A stretch of 64,000 nt of DNA from Robertmurraya kyonggiensis (GCF_005116465.1 NZ_SWBM01000002.1:124001-188000); one strand, 5' to 3'. Positions 16,640 to 25,576 are shown, numbered from the stretch's first letter. Numbers and translations are program-made. The notes: generated by a model from the letters alone, not told the origin.

Positions 16640-16984
16640 GTGAAGACATTGGGGAAAACGAAGAAGGTCATGATCGGAGTATCGTCAACTGCACTTACAC
16701 TGAATCTTGCTGGATGTGGTGCGAATAGTGCTGACGTTCCGCCACCACCAGATGATCAAAGCTGTCAGGATTGGGAATGGGACAGCGATGATGGCGTCTG
16801 GGAATGTGATGACAACGATTCAAGCTATCATGGTTTTTATTATTTTGGTGGTCGATATTATAAAAGTAAAAGCTCACTTTTAAAAAGCAGTGACTATAAA
16901 AGCTACAAAAGTAGCGCTTCCTATCTGGGAGGCGGCAAGACGAGCTCAGGGTTCGGTAGTGGATCGAAAAGCTATGGGGGATAA
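16640..16984 (+). CDS. Small Gly/Ser/Tyr-rich lipoprotein of the GspS-like operon
   Basis: 114 residues. The signal peptide ends in the lipobox LAGC (Cys26), so the mature protein is lipid-anchored. The mature part has a short Cys-bearing acidic segment (SCQDWEWDSDDGVWECDD) and a tail rich in Ser, Gly, Tyr and Lys ending GGKTSSGFGSGSKSYGG. This tail recalls that of YgiB/YjfM (DUF1190) lipoproteins, which accompany YgiC/YjfC ATP-grasp enzymes in enterobacteria. A TTG nine bases later, behind AGAGGTG, is an alternative start. First gene of the operon. Confidence 0.7.
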   Translation: MKTLGKTKKVMIGVSSTALTLNLAGCGANSADVPPPPDDQSCQDWEWDSDDGVWECDDNDSSYHGFYYFGGRYYKSKSSLLKSSDYKSYKSSASYLGGGKTSSGFGSGSKSYGG

Positions 16985-17016
16985 TGTTTCGATTAAATTA
17001 GAACGGGAGGATCATG

Positions 17017-17415
17017 ATGAATTTATATCTTAATTTTGCAGCTTATTTAGGAGTTGCATTCGTACTCCTAATTGTGGGAGTGGTTTTATTTACAATCAGC
17101 ACACCAAAGCTAAAAGAATTTCGCTTGATTGCTGAAAAAAATGTAACGGCTGCATTGTCTTTAGGAGGTAAGATCGTTGGTCTTGCTATTGTTTTAGGAG
17201 CAGCTGCTGAATATTCTGTATCCTTGCTTGATATGGCGTTATGGGGAGCGATCGGAATTCTTTCCCAAATTATTGTATTTTTCTTAGCGGAAATCATTAC
17301 AATACGTTTTAGTATTCATAAAGCCATTGAAGAAGATAATAGAGCAGTCGGTACGATGTTATTATCCTTGTCGGTAGCAGTTGGCTGGATTGTAGCAAAA
17401 TGTCTATCTTACTAG
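17017..17415 (+). CDS. DUF350 (YjfL-like) membrane protein
   Basis: 132 residues with four hydrophobic segments. I chose the second of two adjacent ATGs, which has GGGAGG at 6 bases; the first is too close. KLKEFRLIAEKNVTAALSLGGKIVGLAIVLGAA, and the paired arrangement of helices, fit DUF350, a family usually made of two repeated two-helix units. DUF350 genes travel with glutathionylspermidine-synthase-like ATP-grasp genes, as here. Its role is unknown; a channel or transport part of the system has been proposed for the family. Confidence 0.85.
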   Translation: MNLYLNFAAYLGVAFVLLIVGVVLFTISTPKLKEFRLIAEKNVTAALSLGGKIVGLAIVLGAAAEYSVSLLDMALWGAIGILSQIIVFFLAEIITIRFSIHKAIEEDNRAVGTMLLSLSVAVGWIVAKCLSY

Positions 17416-17431
17416 TTGGGCGGGAAGTGCA

Positions 17432-17893
17432 TTGAAAGTATTAACCTACTATATTGATAAAGGAAGCGGCCAATATGAGCCATTCTATGAATATTCCATC
17501 CCGAATGTTGGCATAGACGAGGTATACGCTAGACAGCTTTGTACGTACTTTATTATGAGAGGGACCCAATACGAGCTTATTTCTACTGAGATGAATGGGG
17601 AAGAAGAGATATTGGTGCTTAAGGAATTAGGAAGAAATTTGTCAGGTGAAGATGAATTAAGCTTTCGCGGCAAAGGACTGCATGTTGAGTTTCGCAACCC
17701 AAATGAACGAGAAAACTTCCGCTTACTTTCGCGTGTTCCTTGTAGCACTCATTTTGATGCTATTCGCTTTCTATTAAAAGATGTGGTGGACGTTCCACAT
17801 ATCGGACAACAGCTTGTTACCTCTTCAGAGATTGATGAAGATCGCGGAGTTTATGTGCTATATGTGAAGGACTTAGGAGATGTAGTAGATTGA
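17432..17893 (+). CDS. Conserved protein of unknown function in the GspS-like operon
   Basis: 153 residues from TTG after GGGAAGTG. It is soluble, acidic, without signal peptide or membrane segment. I recognise no catalytic motif. It holds the place taken by DUF2491 (YjfK-like) or DUF2170 proteins in related operons of other bacteria, but I cannot show that it belongs to either. Its stop overlaps the start of the ATP-grasp gene in TTGA, so the two are probably made in fixed ratio and may work as partners. Confidence 0.6.
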   Translation: MKVLTYYIDKGSGQYEPFYEYSIPNVGIDEVYARQLCTYFIMRGTQYELISTEMNGEEEILVLKELGRNLSGEDELSFRGKGLHVEFRNPNERENFRLLSRVPCSTHFDAIRFLLKDVVDVPHIGQQLVTSSEIDEDRGVYVLYVKDLGDVVD

Positions 17894-19119
17894 AAAGCCA
17901 AGCGAATTATCATAAGAAGAGAGAGCAGTTTTATGGAAATATCGAAGGATTTTGGGCTGATCTTTATGGAGAAGAATATGCTCTTTATGACATAAAGCTG
18001 TTGAACGAGAATGAGGTTGAACAAATACGACTAATAAGTGAGCGAATTGGTTCCATTTTTTTTAAAACGGCATCCTTGCTTCGAAAGGTGCCTGACGAGA
18101 CTCTTCTTGAAATGGGATTCCCAAAGGAAACAATGGCATTTATTCGGTTAAAGACGCTCCCGGTTGAGAGCGTTATTTCTCGCCTTGATCTAATTCCATA
18201 CGGTGATAGCTATAAATGCATTGAAATCAATGCTGATACTCCAACTTTTATTAAGGAGTTATTTTATATTAATGGAATGGTGTGTAAAGAATTTGGCGTG
18301 GAGAATCCAAATGAAGGCATGGAAGAGTTATTACGAAAAGCCGTTTTAGCCAGTGTATCTCACGGTACAAATAACCCGCATATTGTTTTTACTGCTCACG
18401 AAGATAATATCGAAGATCGCGAAACGGTGCTCTATTTACAGAGTAACGTGCCATCTAAATTTACGCCTCTTCATAAACTACAGATTCGTAGAGGTGTAGG
18501 TTTATTTGATGACGATGGGATTAAAATAGATATCCTCTATCGTCAAACATTCCCGATCGAAAGCTTGATAAAGGACGAAGATGAGGAAGGAAATCCGATT
18601 GGCTTATGGCTAATGGAGCTCATTGAGGAAGGGAAGCTTGTAGTGATTAATCCCCCTTCAGCGTTCTTATTACAAAATAAAGCGGTTCAAGCTATTATTT
18701 GGGGATTACATGAGGAGCACCACTCCTTTTTTACAGAAGAAGAGCATACTTGGATTGATAAATATTTCCTTCCGACATATCTTGAATCTGATTATTTTAT
18801 CGAAAAAGGAGTTCCTTTTGTGAAAAAGCCTTCCTTTGGGAGGGAAGGAGACACGGTAGAAATATTTAATAAGGATGGCCAATTGCTCCATGCGGATGTA
18901 CAAAGGTCCTATTCGGAATTCGTACCTGTTTATCAGCAATTTGTCGAGCATCCAACTGTCACGTTTCATAGCGATAAAGGTATTCAGGATGGCAAGCTTC
19001 TGATAGGAAGCTTTTTGCTCAATGGAAAATCAGCTGCATTCGGGCATAGAGTTGGAGGGACGATCACGAATAACCTTTCTTATTTCTTGCCCGTAGGACT
19101 CTTAAAAGAGAGGGGGTAG
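17890..19119 (+). CDS. Glutathionylspermidine-synthase-like ATP-grasp enzyme
   Basis: 409 residues from TTG, with AGGAG upstream and a 4-base overlap with the previous gene. Features of the YgiC/YjfC branch of GspS C-terminal amide ligases include YGDSYKCIEINADTPTF near residue 105, KPSFGREGDTVEIF near 312 (an ATP-binding region), and GKLLIGSFLLNGKSAAFGHRVGG near the end. The classic enzyme joins glutathione to spermidine; the stand-alone branch lacks the amidase half and probably makes an amide bond between a peptide or protein and an amine. The actual substrates are unknown. Confidence 0.85.
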   Translation: MKSQANYHKKREQFYGNIEGFWADLYGEEYALYDIKLLNENEVEQIRLISERIGSIFFKTASLLRKVPDETLLEMGFPKETMAFIRLKTLPVESVISRLDLIPYGDSYKCIEINADTPTFIKELFYINGMVCKEFGVENPNEGMEELLRKAVLASVSHGTNNPHIVFTAHEDNIEDRETVLYLQSNVPSKFTPLHKLQIRRGVGLFDDDGIKIDILYRQTFPIESLIKDEDEEGNPIGLWLMELIEEGKLVVINPPSAFLLQNKAVQAIIWGLHEEHHSFFTEEEHTWIDKYFLPTYLESDYFIEKGVPFVKKPSFGREGDTVEIFNKDGQLLHADVQRSYSEFVPVYQQFVEHPTVTFHSDKGIQDGKLLIGSFLLNGKSAAFGHRVGGTITNNLSYFLPVGLLKERG

Positions 19120-19123
19120 GGTT

Positions 19124-20152
19124 ATGTGGATTTTACATAGAGTTTTCTCGAAATTGACGAAGATTAGACTTCGAGATGCTATTATTCTTGCAATTATCAT
19201 GATTCTTATTAGCAGTATAACGATGAGATTCGTTGAGCCAGAGACCTTCCCACGCTTTATTGATGCGGTGTGGTGGACAATGACTACTCTTGTAACGGTT
19301 GGGTATGGAGACTTTTTTCCGAAAAGTGATATTGGAAGAATCTTTACCATGTTGCTTATCTATACAGTTGGAATAGGTGCAATGGGGGTTATCATCGGGA
19401 AGATATTTGAAGGCCTCAGTAGGTACCATAAGTTGAAGGAGGAAGGGCAATTGACTTATTCAGGAAAGGAGCATTATATCTTAATTGGTGCATCAAAAGA
19501 AAAATTAGAAAATGTTGTGGAAGAAATTCTGAATAGTAGCCAAAAGTGTGATGTAGTGATTGTTGATCATGCAGAACGGACCCCAATCGAACATGCTCGA
19601 GTACATTTTGTTAGTGGGAACCCCGCTGAGGAAGAGGTGCTGATGAAAGCGAATATTCTTGAAGCTAAATCAGTAGCGATCTTTTCAGATGATCGAAATG
19701 AATTTGCAGAATATGCAGATGGAAAAACGTTGTTAACTGCCTCCAGAGTGGAACATATCTCAAAGAAATATGAGAAAAATATATATACGATCGTAGAGAT
19801 AAAGAAAGACAAACATATTGCATTATTTGAACATGCGAATGTCGATGAATTCATCCTGTCCAATGATTCTGTTTCCCGACTTATGGCGCATGCCTCCCTC
19901 TATCATGGTTCAAGTAAATTGTTCAATCAGATGTTAAGTAATACAGATGGCGAAAATCTTTATGAAATACAGGCAAAACCCCATTGGATTACGTACAGGG
20001 ATGCAGCCATTGAACTATTTGATATGGGGGCTGTCCTTATTTCAGAGGGAAGTTCCCTCGACATTGCTCGTCGCCACAATGAAAAAATCCCTGAACAGTC
20101 AAGGTTGTTTATTATCTGTGATGAACCGACTTATAGCAAGATTGTCGGGTGA
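19124..20152 (+). CDS. Potassium channel with RCK/TrkA-N domain
   Basis: 342 residues. Two membrane helices flank the pore loop, which carries the potassium filter TVGYGD (near residue 62). The cytosolic part is an RCK/TrkA-N domain (HYILIGASKEKLENVVEEIL, VSGNPAEEEVLMKANI) followed by a second RCK-like lobe. It is similar in design to Bacillus YugO. It begins 4 bases after the ATP-grasp gene, behind a G-rich site, so it belongs to the same operon. This coupling of an ion channel with a GspS-like ligase and DUF350 is seen in other bacteria. Confidence 0.9.
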   Translation: MWILHRVFSKLTKIRLRDAIILAIIMILISSITMRFVEPETFPRFIDAVWWTMTTLVTVGYGDFFPKSDIGRIFTMLLIYTVGIGAMGVIIGKIFEGLSRYHKLKEEGQLTYSGKEHYILIGASKEKLENVVEEILNSSQKCDVVIVDHAERTPIEHARVHFVSGNPAEEEVLMKANILEAKSVAIFSDDRNEFAEYADGKTLLTASRVEHISKKYEKNIYTIVEIKKDKHIALFEHANVDEFILSNDSVSRLMAHASLYHGSSKLFNQMLSNTDGENLYEIQAKPHWITYRDAAIELFDMGAVLISEGSSLDIARRHNEKIPEQSRLFIICDEPTYSKIVG

Positions 20153-20176
20153 TGGTACAATTATTATTGAACGTAC

Positions 20177-20206
20177 ATAGCCACCAATATTTCAATTGGT
20201 GGCTAT
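20177..20206 (+). terminator. Hairpin after the potassium channel gene
   Basis: ATAGCCACCAAT and ATTGGTGGCTAT form a perfect 12-bp stem with a 6-base loop, 24 bases past the stop. There is no good T run, so it may end transcripts inefficiently or protect the 3 prime end. Confidence 0.6.
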
Positions 20207-20746
20207 ACCTCTATCAACATTGCTCGGTAATTTTCCCTTCATACAAAATATAGGACTGTCCATAGTTAGGTAATAGCTGTACACTGTTCTTCGGTTTAAG
20301 TCTCTGATAGGTGAACCTTGTGGAAGTTCAGTCTTCCCATATAATCATCCATACTTGGGATAATCCCTAACTTCAAATAATCTCCTTTAACTCAAGCTTT
20401 TCAAACCGAAAACTCCTAAAAAAATGAATACGACAGATAACATGTCCACTCCATAGATAGTTTTCTAATGTACTGTAAAAATTCTGTAAAACTAAATATT
20501 CTTTTCTGTATTTATCACGTAAATTGTAGTTTTTATATAGCGGATTTAGTGGACAATAAAAAGCTTTCATTTGCGGGACCATAAGAGCAAGAATGAGGAC
20601 GAAAATCACTTTGTTTCCTTGTTAAAATGGGACCAACATCCATCAAATGCCTTATCCTTACCTAGGATAACCAATTATAATAAGCTTAATGGATTGCGGA
20701 TTAAACGCATTATATGAAAATTAATCAAAACAGGAGGGGAAGGAAT
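20207..20746. other. Long intergenic region before adaA
   Basis: No convincing gene. A 78-codon minus-strand frame (20373-20609) has no ribosome binding site, and the minus-strand text on both sides looks like decayed coding sequence. Bases 20577-20640 are 80 percent identical to 37144-37207. An inverted repeat TTATCCT/AGGATAA (20652-20670) lies six bases ahead of TATAAT (20676-20681), which may be the adaA promoter and its operator. Confidence 0.45.
20577..20640. repeat. 64-bp repeat, copy 1 (upstream of adaA)
   Basis: It aligns without gaps to 37144-37207 with 51 of 64 identical bases. The other copy is followed at once by a remnant of ogt, while this one is followed by intact adaA-alkA-ogt. 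Confidence 0.7.
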
Positions 20747-21313
20747 TTGGGTACGAGTATTAATCTATCTTTTGATGAAATGTGGGAAAAAATCATCGCT
20801 TGTGATCGGAAATATGATGGACTCTTTTTTACAGCAGTGAAAACAACGAAAATTTACTGCCGTCCTTCCTGCCGCTCCAGAAAACCGAAAAAAGTAAATG
20901 TAGAGTTCTTTTATGATATCCATGAAGTTGAAAAGGCGGGTTATCGGGCATGTAAAAGATGCCAACCTGAAACGGATCACTCTCCACATACGGAATTGGT
21001 CAAAAATGTCGTGGAGTTTTTAGTCCAACATTATTATCAAAAGGTTGAGCTACAGGATATTTCCAATCATGTGGGGCTAAGTCCATATTATCTTGAACGT
21101 TTATTTAAACAGGAAACGACTGAAACGCCTCGGACTTATTTAGAAAAAATACGTATCGATAAAGCAGCTTATCTTTTATCAACAACGGATCGAACGAATC
21201 TGGAGATTTGTTATGAGGTCGGATTTCAAAGCCCATCCAATTTTTATAAAGTATTCCGTCGCTTGAAGAATTCTTCGCCAAGTGAATACCGAACGCTAAT
21301 TAGTAAGGGATGA
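20747..21313 (+). CDS. adaA: AdaA: methylphosphotriester-DNA methyltransferase and activator
   Basis: 188 residues from TTG behind AGGAGGGG; an ATG further upstream would make a start over that site. The N-terminal Ada zinc domain has YCRPSCRSRKPKKVNV and GYRACKRCQPE, giving the four zinc cysteines, one of which takes the methyl group from DNA phosphotriesters. The C-terminal half is an AraC-type helix-turn-helix (LQDISNHVGLSPYYLERLFKQ, GFQSPSNFYKVFRRL). Methylated AdaA activates the adaptive response. It heads an operon with alkA and ogt, overlapping alkA by 4 bases. Confidence 0.93.
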   Translation: MGTSINLSFDEMWEKIIACDRKYDGLFFTAVKTTKIYCRPSCRSRKPKKVNVEFFYDIHEVEKAGYRACKRCQPETDHSPHTELVKNVVEFLVQHYYQKVELQDISNHVGLSPYYLERLFKQETTETPRTYLEKIRIDKAAYLLSTTDRTNLEICYEVGFQSPSNFYKVFRRLKNSSPSEYRTLISKG

Positions 21314-22236
21314 TGAACGTGAAATGGAGTACTAAAGGCTTGTTGGTGGAGATTTATCCGCCACCTGAGTTCAATTTCAAGGAATGTTTGGTCTACCTTG
21401 GGAGATCTGAACAGGAAGTCATGCATCGAATAAAAGATGGTTATTTATATAAGCTCGTGAAACTGAATGGTGAAGTCGTTTTAATGAAAATTGGGAGTAC
21501 GTCACTTACCATTCAAGTGGAATTTCCAATGGGGCAACCTTCTGTAGGTATCCATGAAAAAGTTGCCACCTTTATATGGGATTGGTTTGATTTTGATCAA
21601 GCTTTGGGGGATTTTTATGATGTAGCTAGAACAGATACGATTTTGAAGCGGATTGTTCCCAAGTATAATGGTTTACGGATCATGGGGATTCCAGATCTCT
21701 TTGAAGCGCTGGCATGGGCAATCATCGGCCAACAAATCAATCTAACATTTGCTTATACATTGAAGAAACGTTTCGTGGAGCAATACGGAGAGAGTTATGT
21801 AGTCGAAGGATGCACATACTGGCTATTTCCCGAACATACAAAAATTGCATCCCTAGAAGTAGACGAGCTAAGAAAATTGCAGTTCACTTCCCGGAAGGCT
21901 GAATATATCATCGGCATTGCAAAAGCGATGGCGAGTGGAGAGTTGTCAAAAGAAATCTTGCTTCAAAAACAAGATTTTAAACAAATCCAAAGGTTCTTAA
22001 TAAGTTTTCGCGGAATCGGAGCATGGACAGCAGATTATGTAAGGATGAGATGCTTGCATGATCCATCTGCTTTTCCAATTGCGGATGTTGGTCTTCATCA
22101 TGCATTAATGCATGAGTTAAGAATGGAGAGAAAGCCGACGATTGAAGAAATAGAAGAAATATCAACAAATTGGGCAGGATGGCAAGCCTATGCCACCTTT
22201 TACTTGTGGAGGTCCTTATATGCACAAACGCCATAA
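21310..22236 (+). CDS. alkA: DNA-3-methyladenine glycosylase II
   Basis: 308 residues. It removes alkylated bases from DNA. The helix-hairpin-helix-GPD fold is visible in EALAWAIIGQQINLTFA, then FRGIGAWTADYVRM and ADVGLHHAL, whose Asp is the expected catalytic residue. The N-terminal ~110 residues form the AlkA beta domain. The stop of adaA and this ATG overlap as ATGA, and ogt begins 17 bases before its end, so all three repair genes form one coupled operon. Confidence 0.93.
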   Translation: MMNVKWSTKGLLVEIYPPPEFNFKECLVYLGRSEQEVMHRIKDGYLYKLVKLNGEVVLMKIGSTSLTIQVEFPMGQPSVGIHEKVATFIWDWFDFDQALGDFYDVARTDTILKRIVPKYNGLRIMGIPDLFEALAWAIIGQQINLTFAYTLKKRFVEQYGESYVVEGCTYWLFPEHTKIASLEVDELRKLQFTSRKAEYIIGIAKAMASGELSKEILLQKQDFKQIQRFLISFRGIGAWTADYVRMRCLHDPSAFPIADVGLHHALMHELRMERKPTIEEIEEISTNWAGWQAYATFYLWRSLYAQTP

Positions 22237-22699
22237 ACTAGACTACCAATCTCCAATCGGGGTCATTGAAATTGAGGGGACAGAGGAAGGCATCTATTCC
22301 ATTCTGTTCTCTGAAAAAGAAAAGCTAGAAAACGTACTAGTGGATGACTCTCCAGCAGTATTACAAGAGTGCTTTGATCAACTCGATCAATATTTTAAAG
22401 GAACTCGTCACGAATTTACTATCCCTTTTTTATTTGAGGGGACGGATTTTCAAAAAACAGTTTGGACTGCATTAACAAAAATTAATTATGCTCAGGCTGG
22501 ATCCTATAAGGATATCGCTGTATCGATCGGGAATGAAAAAGCGGTTAGAGCTGTCGGTAGTGCAAACGGGAAAAATAAATTAAGTATTGTGGTTCCTTGT
22601 CATCGAATTATTGGTTCAAATGGAAAACTAACTGGCTATGCAGGTGGTTTATGGAGAAAAGAATGGCTACTTAAGCACGAAAGAGGGATGAAACCGTAA
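22220..22699 (+). CDS. ogt: Methylated-DNA--protein-cysteine methyltransferase
   Basis: 159 residues from the ATG behind GGAGG; the longer frame from 22190 lacks a site. It repairs O6-methylguanine by moving the methyl group to its own Cys in VVPCHRIIGSNG. TPFQKTVW is replaced by TDFQKTVWTAL, and YKDIAVSIGNEKAVRAVGSANGKN is the DNA-binding part. The C-terminus has LTGYAGGLWRKEWLLKHE. A decayed piece of a second copy of that end lies at 37221-37280. Third gene of the alkylation-repair operon. Confidence 0.95.
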   Translation: MHKRHKLDYQSPIGVIEIEGTEEGIYSILFSEKEKLENVLVDDSPAVLQECFDQLDQYFKGTRHEFTIPFLFEGTDFQKTVWTALTKINYAQAGSYKDIAVSIGNEKAVRAVGSANGKNKLSIVVPCHRIIGSNGKLTGYAGGLWRKEWLLKHERGMKP

Positions 22700-22840
22700 T
22701 TTCAAACCGATAGCTGATTTATAGAAAACGAGTTTTTGTCCGATGTAATCGTTAAATAATTTTTAAAATTAATTAACCATATTTGTTTTCAGGTATGCTA
22801 CATTAAAGTTAAAAACGTTAACTTGTAGAGGTAAAGGACC

Positions 22841-24415
22841 GTGAATTCGGAATTAACAGCTTATATCACTCTTATTTGTACATCGGGTGTACTCAATTTA
22901 TACTTATGTTTTTACGTATTTTTAAAGCGTCATAACTATACGAAAATTGCACGATTTTTTATTTTCTATACTTCGTTTATCACGATCTACTGCTTTGCTT
23001 CTGCGTTTGGATTAATGTCCACAACGATTGAAGAAATAAAATTTTGGACAATCATTCAGTATGCTGGCATGCCGTTCTCACCTCCGTTAGGACTATTGTT
23101 TGTCATGCAGTATTTAGGATACAAACTATCAATCAAAAAGTATATTGCTCTACTTATCATCCCCATTATGAGCTTAATAATGGTTGCCACAAATGATCTA
23201 CACCATCTTCATTATAGAATATTTGAAGTCGACCCGATCCTAGGAGCGCCCTATGTACACCAGGAGATTGGCGTATGGTATATGATTCATGGAGTCTATA
23301 CTTTTGCTTGTATGTTTGTCGCTTTCTTATTAGTCTTATTCTCTTGGAAAGATACAGCTAAGTCTTACCGTGGGCAATTATTAGCGTTGCTTTGTGGTCA
23401 ACTAGTTCCGATGGTCACTGCCTTTATTTATTTGATTGGATGTACACCTCCAGGAGTTGACCCCGTCCCTATGGTTTTATGGCTTACCTCTTTATTGTAT
23501 TTGTGGGCTATTAGTACATCTCAAATGTTTCGAATTATGCCAATTGCTAAGGATTCCATATTCAATAGTATTAACGATGGTGTTATTGTGCTCGATGAAT
23601 CCTATCGATTAATTGAATTCAACCGAGCGAGCAATGGCATGTTTCCACAATTGGAAAAATCAATGTTTGGAATGAATTTCCTTGATATTTGGAACTCTTT
23701 ATCAGGTGAAGTATTTCCATTTGAATTAGAGTCTGTTACGAATAATGAAGAGTTAAAACTCATTGGTGCCGATCGTTTAGAACGTATTTATCAGGTACGA
23801 ACTTCAGCATTACACCACATCAATAAAAGCCAAGGGCTGCTGATTATTTTTACCGATATTACGGAGTTAAAAGGATTACAGCTAGAATTAGAACATCAGG
23901 CATATTATGATGAGCTTACACAAATATATAATCGTCGAGCATTTTTTCAGATATGCAACGAAGCCTTTGCTGATGCTAAAAGTACTTCGTCTTCATTTAC
24001 GGTTATTTTAATGGATGTTGATTTTTTCAAAAGAGTGAATGATACATATGGCCATTATATGGGGGACCTGTTGCTTGAACATGTTGCCAAGGTCTGTAAA
24101 TCTCATTTGAAGGAGAATGCCCTTTTTGCTCGATATGGGGGAGAGGAGTTTGTTCTTGCCTTGAAGGGATATACAGCGTCGGAGGGGGAAGTATTATCTG
24201 AAGAACTGCGTAGTTTACTAGAGACGCAGCCATTGGTCACGTCAGAAGGAGATCTTTCTGTTACTTTAAGCTTTGGAGTTGCTGAAGCGACGGAAGGAAC
24301 AGAAGAGACTGTATTCAAGCTTCTAAATAAAGCTGATAAAGCATTGTATTCAGCAAAACAAGAAGGGCGTAATAGAGTACATGTATATACGGAGAGGGAA
24401 GAAATTTTTCAATAG
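22841..24415 (+). CDS. 7TM-PAS-GGDEF diguanylate cyclase
   Basis: 524 residues from GTG behind GAGGTAAAGG. The first ~230 residues hold seven membrane helices of the histidine-kinase N-terminal 7TM type. A PAS domain follows (FNSINDGVIVLDESYRLIEFNRA), then the GGDEF domain with DELTQIYNRRAFF, DVDFFKRVNDTYGH and ARYGGEEFVLAL. GGEEF is an active signature, so it should make cyclic di-GMP from GTP. The usual inhibitory RxxD site five residues before GGEEF is absent, so product inhibition is not expected. It is transcribed alone. The ligand sensed by the 7TM part is unknown. Confidence 0.92.
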   Translation: MNSELTAYITLICTSGVLNLYLCFYVFLKRHNYTKIARFFIFYTSFITIYCFASAFGLMSTTIEEIKFWTIIQYAGMPFSPPLGLLFVMQYLGYKLSIKKYIALLIIPIMSLIMVATNDLHHLHYRIFEVDPILGAPYVHQEIGVWYMIHGVYTFACMFVAFLLVLFSWKDTAKSYRGQLLALLCGQLVPMVTAFIYLIGCTPPGVDPVPMVLWLTSLLYLWAISTSQMFRIMPIAKDSIFNSINDGVIVLDESYRLIEFNRASNGMFPQLEKSMFGMNFLDIWNSLSGEVFPFELESVTNNEELKLIGADRLERIYQVRTSALHHINKSQGLLIIFTDITELKGLQLELEHQAYYDELTQIYNRRAFFQICNEAFADAKSTSSSFTVILMDVDFFKRVNDTYGHYMGDLLLEHVAKVCKSHLKENALFARYGGEEFVLALKGYTASEGEVLSEELRSLLETQPLVTSEGDLSVTLSFGVAEATEGTEETVFKLLNKADKALYSAKQEGRNRVHVYTEREEIFQ

Positions 24416-24442
24416 ACTATAAATCTATACTTGATTACAAGG

Positions 24443-24469
24443 GGGAGCGTTCAGTCCATGAACGCTCCC
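24443..24469. other. Hairpin between two convergent genes
   Basis: GGGAGCGTTCA and TGAACGCTCCC form an 11-bp perfect stem with a 5-base loop. It lacks a T run on the plus side; it may still end transcripts from either side. Confidence 0.55.
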
Positions 24470-24487
24470 TAAATTATTGTTCGATAA

Positions 24488-25438
24488 CTATCTTAAGCCT
24501 TCTTCCTCCAACACTTGAATAAGCAATTCAGGACGGTCGGTCATGATGCCATCTACACCCATTTTGATAAGCTTACGCATTTCATCTTCATCATTAATCG
24601 TCCAATAATAAACAGCCATATTCCGTTTATGCGCATGTGAAAGAAGGGCGTCTGTTAACAAATTTAAATGGATCCCTTTGATGTTATAGCTAACGGGGAT
24701 ATGAAGCATTTCAAAAGAAACAAAGTTATTAAAGACAGGAAGTCCGAGTAAATAAAACGCGTAAAATGGATACATTTCACCTTCACTAGCGGAAGAGATT
24801 AGTTTGTCATCGGATAGTGCGCGAAGTTCTTTTAACGTTTCCTTGTCAAAGCAAGCGACAACAAGGTTGTCTTCCATCTCGTATTTCTGAACTAATTCCC
24901 AAAATACCTGTGCACTCTTTTTCCCATCAACGCCAGAATCTTTTAACTCGATGCCCATTTTATAATCGCCATATTTGGTGAAAATCTCTTCTAAATTCGG
25001 GATATAGGCGCCTTCTTCAATATATGGATTGCTAGAAACCTCTCGAATGGGTTGGCCGTTTTCATCCTCAAGGCCATATCCTGCATCAAGAGCTTTAATT
25101 TCTTCATACGTATGATCACGTACGTGTCCAGTGCCATTTGTCGTCCGGTCTAATGAAAGATCATGGATTGTAACAAGCTGATTGTCCTTCGTCAAAGCCA
25201 CATCGAATTCAAGCACATCCGCTCCAATTTCTACGGCATGCTCAAAAGCTAAATTAGTAGAGGAAGGTCGTTCTTGATTTCCTGCTTGATGGGCAATGAC
25301 AAGCGGTCCTTGGTCTTCTTTAGGGATCCATGATTGATCAAGAGTGGTTTGCGTTTTAGGAAATAGTAAGTTTAAAAAATATAAGACTAATATAATAGCT
25401 AGAATCCTGATCACTTTACTCTTTAGTAGCTTCTTCAT
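24488..25438 (-). CDS. Membrane-anchored glycerophosphodiester phosphodiesterase family protein
   Basis: 316 residues from the ATG encoding MKKLLKSKVIRIL; AGGAGG is 13 bases away, somewhat far, and a TATAAT element lies just upstream at about 25479-25484. A single N-terminal helix anchors it. The GDPD barrel is shown by ADVLEFDVALTKDNQLVTIHDLSLDRTTNGTG and DGIMTDRPELL. The first motif is unusual: HQAGNQERPSSTN instead of HRG...PENT, so the conserved Arg and Glu are missing. It may be a weak or altered enzyme acting outside on glycerophosphodiesters or teichoic acid. Confidence 0.82.
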   Translation of the reverse strand: MKKLLKSKVIRILAIILVLYFLNLLFPKTQTTLDQSWIPKEDQGPLVIAHQAGNQERPSSTNLAFEHAVEIGADVLEFDVALTKDNQLVTIHDLSLDRTTNGTGHVRDHTYEEIKALDAGYGLEDENGQPIREVSSNPYIEEGAYIPNLEEIFTKYGDYKMGIELKDSGVDGKKSAQVFWELVQKYEMEDNLVVACFDKETLKELRALSDDKLISSASEGEMYPFYAFYLLGLPVFNNFVSFEMLHIPVSYNIKGIHLNLLTDALLSHAHKRNMAVYYWTINDEDEMRKLIKMGVDGIMTDRPELLIQVLEEEGLR

Positions 25439-25533
25439 TGTGTAAGGCGTTCCTCCTATTAAGCATTCTTTTTCCATATAATTATACAATCTTTATGGCA
25501 AAAATTTTTAAGAGAGATGAATTTTTACATGAA

Positions 25534-25569
25534 AAAGCATGCTTTCTCGTATTGAGAAAACATGCTTAG
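25534..25569 (-). terminator. Terminator of the siderophore permease operon
   Basis: On the minus strand AAGCATG-TTTTCTC pairs with GAGAAA-GCATGCTT around a short loop and runs into TTTTTC. Confidence 0.7.
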
Positions 25570-25576
25570 TATCGAT

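Noticed and set aside
20373-20609. 78-codon minus-strand frame upstream of adaA
   Set aside because: No ribosome binding site, and its upstream end runs through the repeat shared with 37.1 kb. It may be a relic, not a gene.
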